Shown here: piece by piece, positions 47,919-59,029 of the stretch
How the letters are laid out: each line of letters opens with the position of its first letter
Numbering within the stretch: the first letter of the stretch is position 1
Assembly (NCBI GenBank): GCA_039090855.1
Contig: CM077006.1
Coordinates: 45,455,336-45,519,335, forward strand
DNA: 64,000 bases
Reading direction: 5' to 3'
Source: Macrothele yani
Taxonomy: Eukaryota; Arthropoda; Arachnida; Araneae; Macrothelidae
Position numbers and translations under genes: made by a program
The notes under the pieces: model-generated
Told to the model about the DNA's origin: nothing
The model's input: the letters and a program-made list of their open reading frames with translations, nothing else
Database searches by the model: none

Positions 47919-48085
47919 CACTAAGCTGTTTTCTGAAATTCAGAGGTTAACTCCTCAAAGAAAGGCAGTCTGCCAGATAAATGTTGAACCAATGGAACTA
48001 GAATTTACTTACTGTTGCTGTATCAGACGTCTCCATTGACAGCAAACTCAGCACACAGCTCGAGCTTCACTGACATCCATCTAAA
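47919..48085 (-). repeat. 3' end fragment of the second LINE family
   Basis: The string CACTAAGCTGTTTTCTGAAATTCAGAGGTTAACTCC-like stretch matches 39508-39545, and the match continues through the TGATATCCAT-like region to about 48085. It is a 5'-truncated insertion of about 165 bp. Confidence 0.75.
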
Positions 48086-49220
48086 TCAGCAAAGTGCTGA
48101 TTACAATAAACAGGTTTTCTGTTGTTTATTTGGTTTTGCATATTTGTGTACACTTAGTAGGAATGTAATGGTTCTGATGAGATTATCTATGATCACAATA
48201 AGTGATATCACTGTAATGTTAGGTTTCATCATTTAACTTTTACCTGTGCTTTTGAAGTATTGTTCCTGCAAGGTATGTGACTTAGCAGCCGTAAGTTCTT
48301 ATTACATATGACCTCCCTCCAGAAATATTTCCCCACTCTTGATCTAGAGGTTTTGTTATTACTTTAAGAATCACTGCCCCCCCCCCCCATCAACTGCTTT
48401 TTTTCTTTATACAGTGACTTTAAAGATTTTCACACACTTCACCCTGTTTTAAAAGTACCCTTATTTTCACCACTTAAAAGCCAGAGGAAAGTTTAACAGA
48501 ATATGCAGATTTTTTCAAAAAAAAAAAAAAAAAAAAAAAATTGTTGGGTTCTATCAAAGTGGGAAAAGAAAGCAGCAAAAGACTACTTGAAGAGGCAAAC
48601 AAAGAAACCCATTAAGTAAAATGAAATGGAAGTAATTCAGACAGCAAAAAATTTGTCACAAATTTTAAGGGGGTGATAGGTTCCCTATAAGTAATAGTTG
48701 ATTAGGGGTTCTGCCTGAAAATTTAACCATTAAAAACAATTTTTATTCCTAAGTAAAACCCATAATCAGTTATATATTCTAGTGTAACTGACTCAATATT
48801 GGTGCTGCTATTCTTCTGGGTATTCAAGAGAAATTGCACTCCCGGATGGCCCTTACAAATTTCTGCATGACCACAGCGTTACCAAGGACTTGATAAATTT
48901 GTGGAGTCATAGGGGTTGTACAATAAACCACAAAAAGATCCACCAGACTTTGGCTAACTGAGTGGCACATTTTGAAGGCCAGGATAAAAGAAACTACTAG
49001 GGCCTTGAGAGATCTGAGGCACTCCTGATCAGTGACAACAGATGGGAGTCCCTTCAGAATAAACTTGAAGAAACGTTCTTCAGTAGACTTCCAAGAATAT
49101 TGAGGGTCCCCATTTCTGGCTTTGCATTGGCTGAAGCCATTAAAGTGAATATACAGAATGTTCTAATCACCTTTTCTTAGTGCAGGCTTATCGCTAGAGC
49201 TTAAAGTCTTAAGAATACTA
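48086..49220. other. Intron sequence, nothing recognised
   Basis: Contains a C-run (48369-48380) and an A-run (about 48517-48540). Short plus-strand text near 48840-49150 looks like an old degraded element but no motif is certain. Confidence 0.35.
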
Positions 49221-49405
49221 TTAATAAATAAATACATCGCTCTTTCCACGTTCCAGAAACACACAGCAACCGAAAAATTGTTTTTCAGCCGCCGCTGTGG
49301 AATCGAACCAACAGTTGGTTCGATTCCACAGCGGCGGCTGAAAAACAATTTTTCGGTTGCTGTGTGTTTCTGGAACGTGGAAAGAGCGATGTATTTATTT
49401 ATTAA
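49221..49405. repeat. Perfect 185-bp palindrome
   Basis: The two 92-bp arms are exact reverse complements around a single base at 49313. The outer ends are TTAATAAATAAATACATCGC and its inverse. Next to the centre each arm contains GGTTCGATTCCACAGCGG, whose first part is a perfect tRNA-type B box. Confidence 0.9.
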
Positions 49406-49713
49406 CTGTCGCCACGTATTTGGAATATTTTCATCTTAAGAATTCTTCTCATAAACAGTTTATTCCTCCAGTACATGAGACAAAGAAATTTTAATATCAT
49501 AAAATAACTAAAATGTCAATACATGCATTAGAGTGGTGCAAAAGAAACAAAAACATTTTTGATTTTCAAACACCCTAGTGTTCAAAAGTTGTGGTCGGTG
49601 GTCAGTTATGCCACAGCTTAAATCGTTTTTGATACGGAGAATATCTTCTGTCTCCGCTTTTACATCAAAGTTTCAAATTTTTAGCCAAAAATCGAAATTT
49701 TTAACTAGAAGCA

Positions 49714-52118
49714 AATACGTCTCACTTTCGCAGATTTTTCATTTATACACCTCAGGTAAGTAAAATAAGACTATAAAAATGTTTCATCTCATCATAGAAG
49801 ATTCCTGAGCTCAGGGGCATAGCCGTTCATCTTGTTGGGAAATCAGTCAATTTGCGTCTGATTTGGGGACTGTTTCAGACAGGCACATGCTGCATTTTTA
49901 GCATTGCAGTGATTTCATTCGCAGCTCTTCGCTACTGAAAAGTACTCGGGACTCGCCAAGCAGAGACAGCCGCAACAGAGTCCCTCCCATGCCTGCCCAA
50001 CCATATGAGGGCATGGTGTAACTTCCACCTATTTTAGGCATTTTGGCTTCTATGGCTTGAAGTATGCCTTTGTTTCAAAAGTGGGCATTTTTGCTTTGTC
50101 CTGCTCTTCCTCATGGCAAGGATCTTTTGTGCAGCATCTTGGCAGACTTCAGGGTAATTATCATGGAGCATAGACACTAGCAAGCTTCCTGGATGGGTAA
50201 AGTAGCTATTATCCTGTAGAACTTTTTGAATGACAGTGGCTTCCTTCTTGGCAAGGTACTTGATCAGGGGCGTGCCAAGGGCATTTGCCACCTGGGTGGA
50301 AGCCCAAATTTGCCGCTAGGCCTACCGGCTTCACCACAATATTCCACATTGCCAGTTTATTTAAACTGTTTCATCCACCGCTTAATTGAATTTGTTGATG
50401 CAGGATTACAACCATACTCTAAACGGTAACGTCTTTTAACTTTAATAACAGACTTTAATTCCGCAAGCCATAACACACACACACACACATCGCCTTCTGC
50501 TGTACGGATGACACGACTACTGATTGCGCATTTCTCATACATTCCTCATCAGGCCACACCTAGCGCCATCTATCAGATTCTGGGAATAAAAATTCTGCAA
50601 AACAAAAATATAGAAACCGTGTTAGTAATACATGACATAGAAAAACAGACAATGCTCATAGTTTCTTTTGTACATAATTTTGTAATGTGTCCAATAGTTC
50701 TCGGACACCCTGTATAACATTGAACATGATGGGGTCACTTTACTATTCTAACAAAAAATCTAATTCAATATATTACATCGAAATTGTACTCCACTCCTCG
50801 TAACCCTTATTTCATCGATTCTATTTTCCCACCTTGTTTCAGAGCATGGTTTTACGGTCAGCACTGGAAGCTCTTTCTTTAAAATTTGCCATCAGTAAGG
50901 TAATTCAGAAAAGAAAGCATATATTTCTTGAACAAAGCTGAAAATGTTCACAATTTTTAGGGAAATTTTTTTCGTCTTTATTTACAACCAGATTTTTAAA
51001 AGTATGAGCCGCTCAAAGTAACATAAAATGCATAGGGTCTTAGTCGAAAAATTATGTTTTTTGAAGTCCATTGTATTTTTTCTTCATATTGGCCCCATTG
51101 TCATAGCGCAGGCCATGCGTATCATGAATGCTGAAATCTTCAAGATTTAAAAAAAAATTCAGAAAAAGAATTTTCAATGCTTTGCCCACGGTATCTGTTA
51201 CTGAACAAAACAGTAAAAATTATTCTCTGATTTCAAGACGTTTTCTGTTGAATTATATAAAGAATTATTTTTACTAAAAAAATAAATGTGCCATGTAGCA
51301 TTACTTCTCCCAGTAAAACGTTTTTTTTTTTAACTTCTCCCTCATCACCGATGTTAATTTATCAACTGAAAATTTTTATTGAGGCGTCCTGCTGCCTTTG
51401 GAAGCTGGCGCCCGGGTGCTTTGCACACATTGAACCCCCGCTTGGCGCATCACGGTACTTGATGGCATTGTGATGGCAAACCACATTAGAGCGTAACACT
51501 TTCATGATGAAGGTGACCAAAATCCTGAGGTTTTGAGAAGGTCTGCTGGTTCCAATTCACAATCTCAAAATTCAGTTGGCTGTGGGGACCCATCAGGCAT
51601 GATGCAGAGTTTCGGGACTCCTCTCCACCAAGTCAGTGGGGCATTTTTCAGATGATACTGCCTTACATATGTCATGAAGATATTTCTGATCTGCACTGAG
51701 ATGTTTAGTGTCGATGTCTGGGATATTTTCCGGAATTGCTTTGAATTTGATCACAGGAAGGTTTTCACAATCTATCAGGTTTTTGCTGACATTACCTAGA
51801 AAGACTTTAGGGCAGGAGGTTTTCCCATCTACCGCCACTACGAGATGCAGTGAGAGTTCGTTGCTGCATAACTAATACACAACTCGATGAAGAGGTCTTC
51901 CTACTGTTTCTTTTAGATGTTGCATAACATCAGCATGTTTCCCAGTGTTTGAAGGTGCTCCATCGCACTCATACCCAAATCAAACGTAAATTGACCGGTT
52001 TCCCAATTAAATAAACGTTACGCCCCTGAGCCCAGAGATCTTCTATGAACATTTTTATAGTCTTATTTTACTTACCTGAGGAGTATAAATGAAAAACTTG
52101 CGAAAGTGAGATGTATTT
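49714..52118 (-). mobile_element. DNA transposon of uncertain class with ~150-bp terminal inverted repeats
   Basis: The left arm (about 49714-49870) and right arm (about 51965-52118) are inverted copies. They share AATACRTCTCACTTTCGCA-like starts, CAGGTAAGTAAAATAAGACT, and further in CAGGGGCRTA and GGGAAA...GTCAATTT. Minus-strand frames carry LSADQKYLHDICKAVSSEKC and LVERSPETLHHA (51593-51838), then decayed WVPTAN, SQNLRILVTFIMKV, and after the inserted hAT element KYLAKKEATVIQKVLQDNSYF and HPGSLLVSMLHDNYPEV (50034-50270). These segments resemble an uncharacterised, multi-copy animal protein family known to me only from hypothetical proteins. Stops are present, so it is dead. Confidence 0.65.
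50265..51455 (-). mobile_element. hAT element relic inserted in the preceding element
   Basis: The insertion has an 8-bp target duplication, TACTTGAT (50257-50264 and 51456-51463). The ends are imperfect inverted repeats: CAGGGGCGTGCCAAG on the left and, on the other strand, CCGTGATGCGCCAAG. A minus-strand piece near 51050-51140 reads LRYDNGANMKKKYNG, matching the GYDNGANM motif around a catalytic Asp of hAT transposases. At 1.19 kb it is an internally deleted copy. An AC run lies at 50467-50489. Confidence 0.75.
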
Positions 52119-52265
52119 TAATCTGCAAATTTTTAAGTATTGCTCCATGTAAAGTGATCAATAAGAAAAATTATTTTGCAGAATGTTTTGTTACATTGGT
52201 ATCCTGCTAATATTGATATTTTTTTAATGTGGCCAAATGTTTTCTTTGTACAATTTTATTCCCAG

Positions 52266-52514
52266 GGTGCACGATGGGATTCGCAAAGTGGTTGTATTAC
52301 AGATTCTGTTCTTAAAGACCTTCATCCTGCAATGCCAGTTATATTCTTGAAAGCTGTACTGACTGACAAACAGGATGCAAGACACTCGTACATCTGTCCA
52401 ATGTACAGAACACGCCAACGAGGATGTTCTTTTGTCTGGGAGTTTCCATTGCACACTGAAGTGCATCCATCTAAATGGATAATTGCTGGTGTATCACTAC
52501 TCCTTCAAGTGTAG
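52266..52514 (+). CDS. Axonemal dynein heavy chain, last coding exon
   Basis: This is the terminal coding exon: acceptor TTCCCAG, phase 0 start, stop TAG at 52512-52514. It encodes 82 residues: GARWDSQSGCITDSVLKDLH, PAMPVIFLKAVLTDKQDARH, SYICPMYRTRQRG, then SFVWEFPLHTE and PSKWIIAGVSLLLQV. These match the C-terminus of outer-arm beta-type heavy chains (DNAH9/11/17 group), where DKQDCRSVYSCPVYKT, YVWTFNL and PSKWVLAGVALLLQ are typical. With the three upstream exons it gives an uninterrupted 267-residue tail, so the gene itself looks functional although its intron is full of insertions. Confidence 0.95.
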   Translation, partial: GARWDSQSGCITDSVLKDLHPAMPVIFLKAVLTDKQDARHSYICPMYRTRQRGCSFVWEFPLHTEVHPSKWIIAGVSLLLQV

Positions 52515-52660
52515 TACTGAACATTACTAGTGATGCTATAAATGAAACAGGAAATGCTTGCTGTAGGATAAACAGGTTTTGTAGTTGTAGGTTTACAACT
52601 CTCTTCAGATGGTTACCATATAAAATCAGCTAAATAAAATTAGACTGCTTATGTATTTAC
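52515..52660 (+). promoter_or_regulatory. Dynein 3' UTR with polyadenylation signal
   Basis: An AATAAA lies at 52633-52638, 119 bases after the stop codon, the first canonical signal downstream. Others occur further on (near 53280 and 53787), so a longer 3' UTR is possible. Confidence 0.55.
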
Positions 52661-54084
52661 AAATGTGATAGTAGTTTTCCCACAAATAGTTTCCCACAGA
52701 TGCAAATACAAAACTGAAAGATCTTAATGAAAAATTTGTTTATGACATTTAAGTACAAATGTGTGATATTGTGGAAGGCTATGGGTAGTTAAATGTGTCA
52801 CAACACAATAATATCTTGAAATATTTTAAGTCCAAAACTACTTAATAATTTAAAGTTAAATTACATCAGTAAAATATACCCATCACTTTTGCAGTAACAG
52901 GTACTAAAGTTTGCTCAACAATGTGTATGGCTAATATAATATAAATTACAATAGAAATCCTTACCTCTGGGAATGAATTTGAAATACAATAGGGAGTGAA
53001 ATCCCTTTAATAAATTGCAAAAAGTATGGGAACCTGAAGTGGTTTAGTAATCACAAGAGAATAAAGAGCATTAATAAAATTCTGTATTATTTAAAGTCTC
53101 AATGATATACCTAACAAATGATGATGATGCAAAAACGTAGCTCTTTCCATATAGACTTAAAAGGCTGTTGAAATGTAATTTCAGTGCTGTGTTAGTTTAC
53201 CAATGCAGTAGAAAGTGAGACTCTGGTACTGTCCACCCAATGAGTAACTAAAATAGCTCATTCGAACAGAATTGTTTCAATAATGATAAATAAACATTAA
53301 AATGTGAAGCCAAATCCTGTATAAAAAGAGTTCAAAGTATTTTAATCATGTCGCAAAAATCATATTGCCACTGTGTCATAATTATTATATTACGAACCAA
53401 GTTCGGCCAGAAGTTTCTTAGATGACAAACCATTTTTACTTGCACTGGACCTTTTACCTAGCAGAGCTACCAATTTCTCAACATGTAGTTTCTTGCACTC
53501 TTGTAACACTTTTTGGCAATGTTCACAGTACTGTTTCTCAATGAAGAACAATGTGAGTTAGCACTGTAATGCTCACCATTTTTGTGCCTTTGCTTTTTTG
53601 AATTTTTTTTTTTTTACCTTGACAACAATGTGAGCCAACATTTGAATGTACAAAGATGATTGTGCAGAAGGTATTAATATATTTGTTGAAATGTGAGTAC
53701 TTGAACTACTGAGTCTCAGACTATGTTACTTGTGATTATAAATTAGTGTGCAAATTGTGAATGTACTAAACTGCCTTGAATTGCTCAATAAAGAATCAGA
53801 AATTAGTTTCCTGGTGTGTAATTTTTACTTGTACTTTTTAGGAATTTCAAGACACCATATTCTGATTGATGTAAAAAAGTGCACAGATTATCCTAAATTG
53901 CATGCTAAAATATTTGATATTTTGTGTTTCACAGGGTTTCATTATTTTCAGAACACTAAAATTATGTGAAACTCTTAAGAAAATAACTCATAAAAACTTA
54001 AAGAAGTAAATCTTCTTGAAATTATATACATCATAACTATTTAAGATCTTCAATTGGTCAAATACTAAAGAGAGATTCATGAAG
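52661..54084. other. Downstream sequence, possibly extended 3' UTR
   Basis: AT-rich DNA with scattered AATAAA strings and no recognisable genes or repeats. Confidence 0.4.
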
Positions 54085-54169
54085 TGCCACCCCAGTGACT
54101 GAGTGGCATAAAGCAGTGGCTATGAGCCATTCATCTGAGTTTAAATCCCAGCTAAGTCATGGATGAGGT

Positions 54170-54209
<40 letters not shown>

Positions 54210-54320
54210 AGCTCTCTCCCTTCTCTGGAACCACTGGTAAGCCAAATCCTGGAATCACCTTCTCTGGAACCAGTGACCCTACATCACCTTCTGTTGAACC
54301 AGTGGCTATACCCATCACAG
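54085..54320 (+). repeat. Degraded family-A SINE with (TC)n expansion
   Basis: A tRNA-like head (CCAGTGACTGAGTGGCATAAAGC, then AGTTTAAATCCCAG) leads into a TC run at 54173-54206. Three partial repeats of TCTCTGGAACCAGTG follow, the SINE body sequence. The middle of the element has been replaced or expanded. Confidence 0.6.
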
Positions 54321-55008
54321 GAGAAAGCATTTTCTTTTTTAAAACACAATTCAAGTTGAAAATCATTAGTAACCCTGTGTGTCCTATAAACTGCGCCGTT
54401 TCCATGACCTGGAGAGTTGCTTTCACAGCAGATTGAAAAGTGGCAATATCGCGTTTTAAACTTTAGTTTCTCTGAAAATGAATGCTTTCCCATTTATTAG
54501 TCACAGTTTCCTATGCCAAAAAGTGAAAGGCATGGGTATTTTTGTTTGAAAAGTTCAAAATCGAAACTCAAATGTCTATCGTGGCACGGAGAATCGTTTT
54601 CATTGCACGATGAGTGGGAACTGGAGTTTTTGAACTTCGATTTCATTAAGCAAATGGAAAGTACCTGCTCTGTTCCTTGATATGAGAGTAAAAAGTAACT
54701 AAGGAATGACCGAACGTGCATTTTACGTGAAATAAATTCTAAAACTAGGTACTGCTGTAACACACTCTGCAGTAAAAACAATTTTGCCGGTCAAAAAAAT
54801 AGTGCAGAGGTACAAATAAAGCACTGAGTTTAAAATTTAATTTCGCTTAAAAAAATTGGAATTGGGTTGTAATAAACGTGAGCGACTTTGATGGAGAGAC
54901 TGTGAAAATAGGAAAGCACGCATTTAATTCAAAATCATTTTTTAAAAAATAGTCACTCTTTTGCACCATTACGAAAAAATACGACATGAACATTAGAAAA
55001 AAAGAAAA
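54321..55008. other. Unassigned sequence
   Basis: No recognisable gene or element. Confidence 0.4.
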
Positions 55009-55232
55009 CACCCCGGTGGCGCAGTGGTCTGGGTTCGAATCCCGTTGAGGCATGGATGTTGTGTCTGTCTTGCAGCAATGGCTCTCTCTGTTCCCTGGAA
55101 CCAGTGGCCCTAAATTAGTAACGAGAGCTTGCGTATTGAGTTGAATTGCTCACGGTGGTACGAGAGACTGCTTATTGAGTTGAGTTCCCATTGAGTTGCT
55201 CACGGTGGTCGTAAAAAACCCCAATCGAAAAA
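55009..55232 (+). repeat. tRNA-derived SINE, family A, with internal deletion
   Basis: A box CCGGTGGCGCAGTGGTCT joins directly to the B box GGGTTCGAATCCC, so the anticodon region is missing. The body and an A-rich tail follow; the ATTGAGTTG...GCTCACGGTGGT segment is present twice. Confidence 0.85.
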
Positions 55233-55934
55233 AAAATAGAAAACAATTGAAATACACTTAGGAAGAGAATTAAAAAAAACAGAACTTCGTCAGAAAAATT
55301 CAAAACACAGAAAATCATGAATTTTTTTTTTTTTGTCCCCATTAGAACAGGCATTCCCACGAATTCAAAAAATAAATTCGACAGGCATCTCGTGAACTTC
55401 CAGAATTATAACGAAATCGAGTAAAAAAGCTTTTCTTTCACCGGAAGACAACGAAATCAGAAAAACTTGGAATAATTTTTTTTTAATATTTTGAACATTT
55501 TTAAGACATACAGTGCAATTCCACAATTTCCGTGATAACAAAAACACAATTGTGCAAAATTTTTGGAGGAAAAGTAAAAGGGGAACAGTGTTAAAATAAT
55601 CTGACAATCATGACAGGTTTTCAAAACGGAAATCCGTCCTCAGGACAATGGTTGCCATGGCGCTTTCATTTGACTAAGGCAGGATACTTCCGTTGAAGTT
55701 TGTCACAGATCCTGTCCAGTTAGTAAGAATACAGTTTGGCATTGACAGGCCAACCATTCAGAATGAGCTCAAAGAGGATTACACCTTCACGATTCCACCA
55801 ACATGCACAATGAATTTTTTTTTAAAACGTCCGCGTTTGGGAATAGATAAAGCTGATTCATCTCTATTCAGACACTGTTATGAAAAATCTGGATTATGCA
55901 TATATATATCTACTTTAATCCCCAGTAACTATTC
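55233..55934. other. Unassigned sequence
   Basis: No supported feature; a poly-T run lies near 55322-55335. Confidence 0.4.
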
Positions 55935-56100
55935 GTTTGATAAATCGCCCGTCTCAAATTTAGGGCCACTGGTTCCAGGAAAGGGAGAGCCAGTGCCGTA
56001 AGACAAACACAACATCCATGCCTCACCGGAATTCGAACCCAAACCCATCTCGGACGAATGATCAGAAGCCATCGCTTAGACCACTGTGCCATCGGGGCGG
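55935..56100 (-). repeat. tRNA-derived SINE, family A, 3' truncated
   Basis: The minus strand shows a good head (CCCCGATGGCACAGTGGTCT and a GGGTTCGAATTCCGG B box) and most of the body, but the last part differs after the CCCTAAATTTGAGACGGG segment. Confidence 0.85.
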
Positions 56101-56189
56101 CAAACCATCCTTTACCATAAATTATATGTAAAACATTTCCCATCGGGAGCTGTATGTGATACAGGAAGAAGTTTTCAAAACAGAGTTGT

Positions 56190-56417
56190 CGCCCCGATGT
56201 CGTAGTGGTCTAAGCGATGGCTTCTGATCATTCGTCCGAGATGGGTTCGGGTTCGAATTCCGGTGAGTCATGGATGTTGTGTTTGTCTTATGGCACTGGC
56301 TCTCTCCCTTTCCTGGAACCAGTGATCCTAAATTAGGGACGGGCGACTGCTTATAGCCCAATGAGTTGCTCACGGTGGTAGCTAAACCTCCAATAAAAAA
56401 AAAAAAAAAAAAAAAGG
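56190..56417 (+). repeat. tRNA-derived SINE, family A
   Basis: Complete head, B box (GGGTTCGAATTCCGG), body and A tail. It lies 90 bp from the previous copy in opposite orientation, so the pair could form a long hairpin. Confidence 0.88.
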
Positions 56418-57519
56418 ATGGTTTGGCCAAAAGGGCGCATAAGCGTTAATTTCTGCTTCTGATGTATTCGCAGCAAAATCTAAGCTCCTAAAAACTCGAC
56501 AATTTTTTTTTCCCTGGACTGATACCGCTGACATCGAAAAAACCTTTTGAGAGTACTTTCTTCCCAAACTAAAGGATGGCTTTCCCAACAGGGGACGTAG
56601 ATGCATCTTATATATAAAACACAAGATGTCGTTTGTCTGAAGCCGCAAAAACTCTCTAACGCCGAACTATGGCATCGTGAAATTTGCATAGCTTATTAAT
56701 ACTGGAATTTTTAGGTCAACGCAACAGGTTTAAGATCTCTACGTTGTTCCATTCGCGAGTAATGAATTAAATAATAAGCTAATCAATAAAGTCAGCGTCG
56801 TTTGCTATGTCATCGTTATCTGAAAGCATGTGACTGCATTCAGCCCCGCGGCACATTCACAGGTGTATCTATTCTTTGAGAACTGTGCATAAAAAAATGC
56901 AAAAATGAACTGCATGAAATCTTAACGAAACGGGCTGAAATTTTTATCAACACCATGAATTGGTAATAAAAGGAGTGCCTCAGCATTTCACCGGAATCCG
57001 GTCAAAATTTTTTAAAGGAGGCATATAGACTTTTTAAATCATCGGTAAACAGACATATATGCGCAGAAACGGTTAATAAAATTTTGACGGCAAATTAAAA
57101 AAGTTATTTACCGATTCAGGCAAAATTTTGAGGTAATGTTCCTATTAACGATTTATGGTGTTCATTAAAATTTCCGCCAGTTTCATACAATATTCGCAAA
57201 GATGCGCTTTTAACTTTTTTGTCACAGAGATTCGCCCTTCAAAGATGTCTGAAATGAAAGCAAGTGATGCATTTGATGCTTCTCACATGGATAGCTGTAT
57301 GTTGGAATGGCAAGAGCAAAGGATCCAACAAAATTATATATTGTCGCCGATGAAGGGGAAACCAAAAATGTTGTGTATGGCCAAGTGCTGAAATAATCAC
57401 ACTATAAATAAATAATTTGTAATGACCGAATTTGTGAAATCAGCTTTTTCTTTCTTGCAAGCATCAAATTCTTCTCCGATTTTTTCTGTGACATATAAGT
57501 GAACATGAAATTAATAAGT
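56418..57519. other. Unassigned sequence upstream of a Helitron-like end
   Basis: May be the body of a non-autonomous Helitron ending at 57553, but no 5' end was identified. The frame at 57155-57391 matches nothing I know. Confidence 0.3.
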
Positions 57520-57553
57520 TTAAATTCTGGGCAAAGCCGGGTAGTATAGCTAG
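57520..57553 (+). mobile_element. Helitron-like 3' terminus
   Basis: The string GGGCAAAGCCGGGTAGTATA followed by GCTAG ends at 57553 before T. The hairpin-plus-CTAG arrangement and GCAAAGCCGGGTA core are typical of Helitron 3' ends in animals. There is no rolling-circle replicase in the window. Confidence 0.5.
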
Positions 57554-57649
57554 TATCTTATAAAAGCATATGCATTACGACCGTCTGCACACGATACAAA
57601 AGGTGAATTTAATGACACACTTGAACTAAGATGACATAGTTCAAAATAT

Positions 57650-57708
57650 TTAAAATGCGCGAGACCTTTCGGGTCCTGCCTGCAGGTACCCATCATCAAA
57701 CGCGATAA
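57650..57708 (-). ncRNA. Hammerhead-like motif in PLE 3' region
   Basis: Minus strand: CGCG, TT, TGATGA (57693-57698), a stem of GGGT...ACCC with an internal CCTGCAGG, GAAA (57667-57670), GGTCT and CGCG. The flanking CGCG strings can pair as helix I, and the layout fits a type I hammerhead with a very short helix III as described for Penelope-like elements. The first core base is U rather than C, which may weaken activity. Confidence 0.5.
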
Positions 57709-58008
57709 AAAAACCACACACCATGGAAGAGTCAACATATATAAAGAATTACACAGTTAAACAAATGACGTAATAGTGAATGGTCGAATGAAAAGTAATT
57801 ACAATGATGCGTAAATGACATGTCCGTGGATGATCAAATTAACCATGTGTGCCATGTCAACACAAGAAAGGGATGGGAGGGATGAGAAAATGGGGGGGGG
57901 GGGGATTCAGAGAGGTTGAGATAATATGGATATGGCCGAGATCGGGTGTTTCCAGAGGCGGGGAATATTTCTGGGTAGCATCATTACAGCAAGTACCGGA
58001 AAATTTGT

Positions 58009-58916
58009 CTATGTATAGGCTTTCAGTGAACAATAATTGAGATTTGGTGTGAGGAGTTGTGAGAATTTTGGGATTCGTCCCAAATGGGGGTGTGATTCCC
58101 CTTTGAGTAAGAGACGGGATGGAGCAGTAGAGGAAGATCCATTGCGACAGTCATATTGATGTTCGTTTAAACGAATCCCGAGTGACATGGTTGTGGAGCC
58201 AATATAACAGGTGTCATTAAGGTCATTGGATTGGGATTTAAGGGGGACAAGGTAAATCCAATGTCTTTGAAAATTCATGGGTCGGTCTCTGTCGTTCTTA
58301 ATGAAAGTGAACAAATTGAAAACTTTGATCCCAAAATTCAAATTATGACGATGGCAAATGGTTTTTAAAGGTCTGACTATGGAGGGAACAAAAGGTAAAG
58401 ATCCGACAAACTTGTGATTGGGACTGTTACCAATTAGGATGGAAGAGGTGGAGCAAAGAAATCTATTGGTCAGCCTGTCAATCAAATTCGTGGAATAACC
58501 ATAAGACACTGCCAGGTCGCGGATGGTTTGTAGTTCGGTCCAACGGATGTCATAAGATGAGGAATGTGAAAAAGCACGGCGGATTAAAAAGTTGAAAGCT
58601 GAATACTTGTAAGCCGTGGGGTGGGAGGAGGAGGCCGGAATGATAATGGGGCAAGAACTGGGTTTGCGAAACACACTGAATAACAGGTGAAGAGAAGAAC
58701 GGTGAAGGTTGAAGTCCAAAAAGGTAAATGGTTGTCGACCTCCAACTCCACGGTAAACTTAATGAAAGAGTGTTTGGACGAGAGGTGGTCGACGAAAGAG
58801 TAAAGTTGTTCTTGAGTGGAGGGCCAAAAAATAAGAATATCGTCAACGTATCGAAGGAAAAAAAAAAAGGGGGGGGGGGGCTTGATGGTGAAGGAGTCAA
58901 CCAGCTCAGTTTCCAA
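58009..58916 (-). pseudogene. PLE reverse transcriptase C-terminus and GIY-YIG nuclease
   Basis: The upstream piece reads LRYVDDILIFW (motif C, about 58850-58830), then EQLYSFVDHLSSKHSFIKFT and VELEVDNHLPF. A frameshift near 58710 leads into the 236-residue frame DFNLHRSS, FSVFRKPSS, FLIRRAFSHSS, KFVGSLPFVP. The GIY-YIG nuclease follows: HWIYLVPLKSQSNDL, CYIGSTTMSLGIRLNEHQYD (about 58140-58215), ending SLKAYT. The YVDD catalytic pair is intact, but the upstream motifs A and B are missing. Confidence 0.82.
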
Positions 58917-58963
58917 ATCCTGTAATAAAATTTTTCTGCCATTTTATTACAGGATTTGGAAAC
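58909..58963. repeat. Small inverted repeat at the PLE truncation point
   Basis: GTTTCCAAATCCTGTAATAA is followed after a short spacer by its exact inverse, so the truncated end of the PLE is folded back on itself. Confidence 0.85.
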
Positions 58964-59029
58964 TATGGACAAAATATTTTCCTTATATTTGTCCATATCT
59001 CTGCTCCTTAGAGTACGATTTGAAAAATT

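Larger units (their letters stand above)
57556..58925 (-). mobile_element. Penelope-like element relic, different family, 5' truncated
   Basis: Minus-strand coding 58009-58925 is followed by a 3' region down to about 57556 holding a hammerhead-like motif. It begins abruptly within the reverse transcriptase, next to a small inverted repeat at 58909-58963. It is not closely related to the pair at 3906-8571. Confidence 0.75.
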
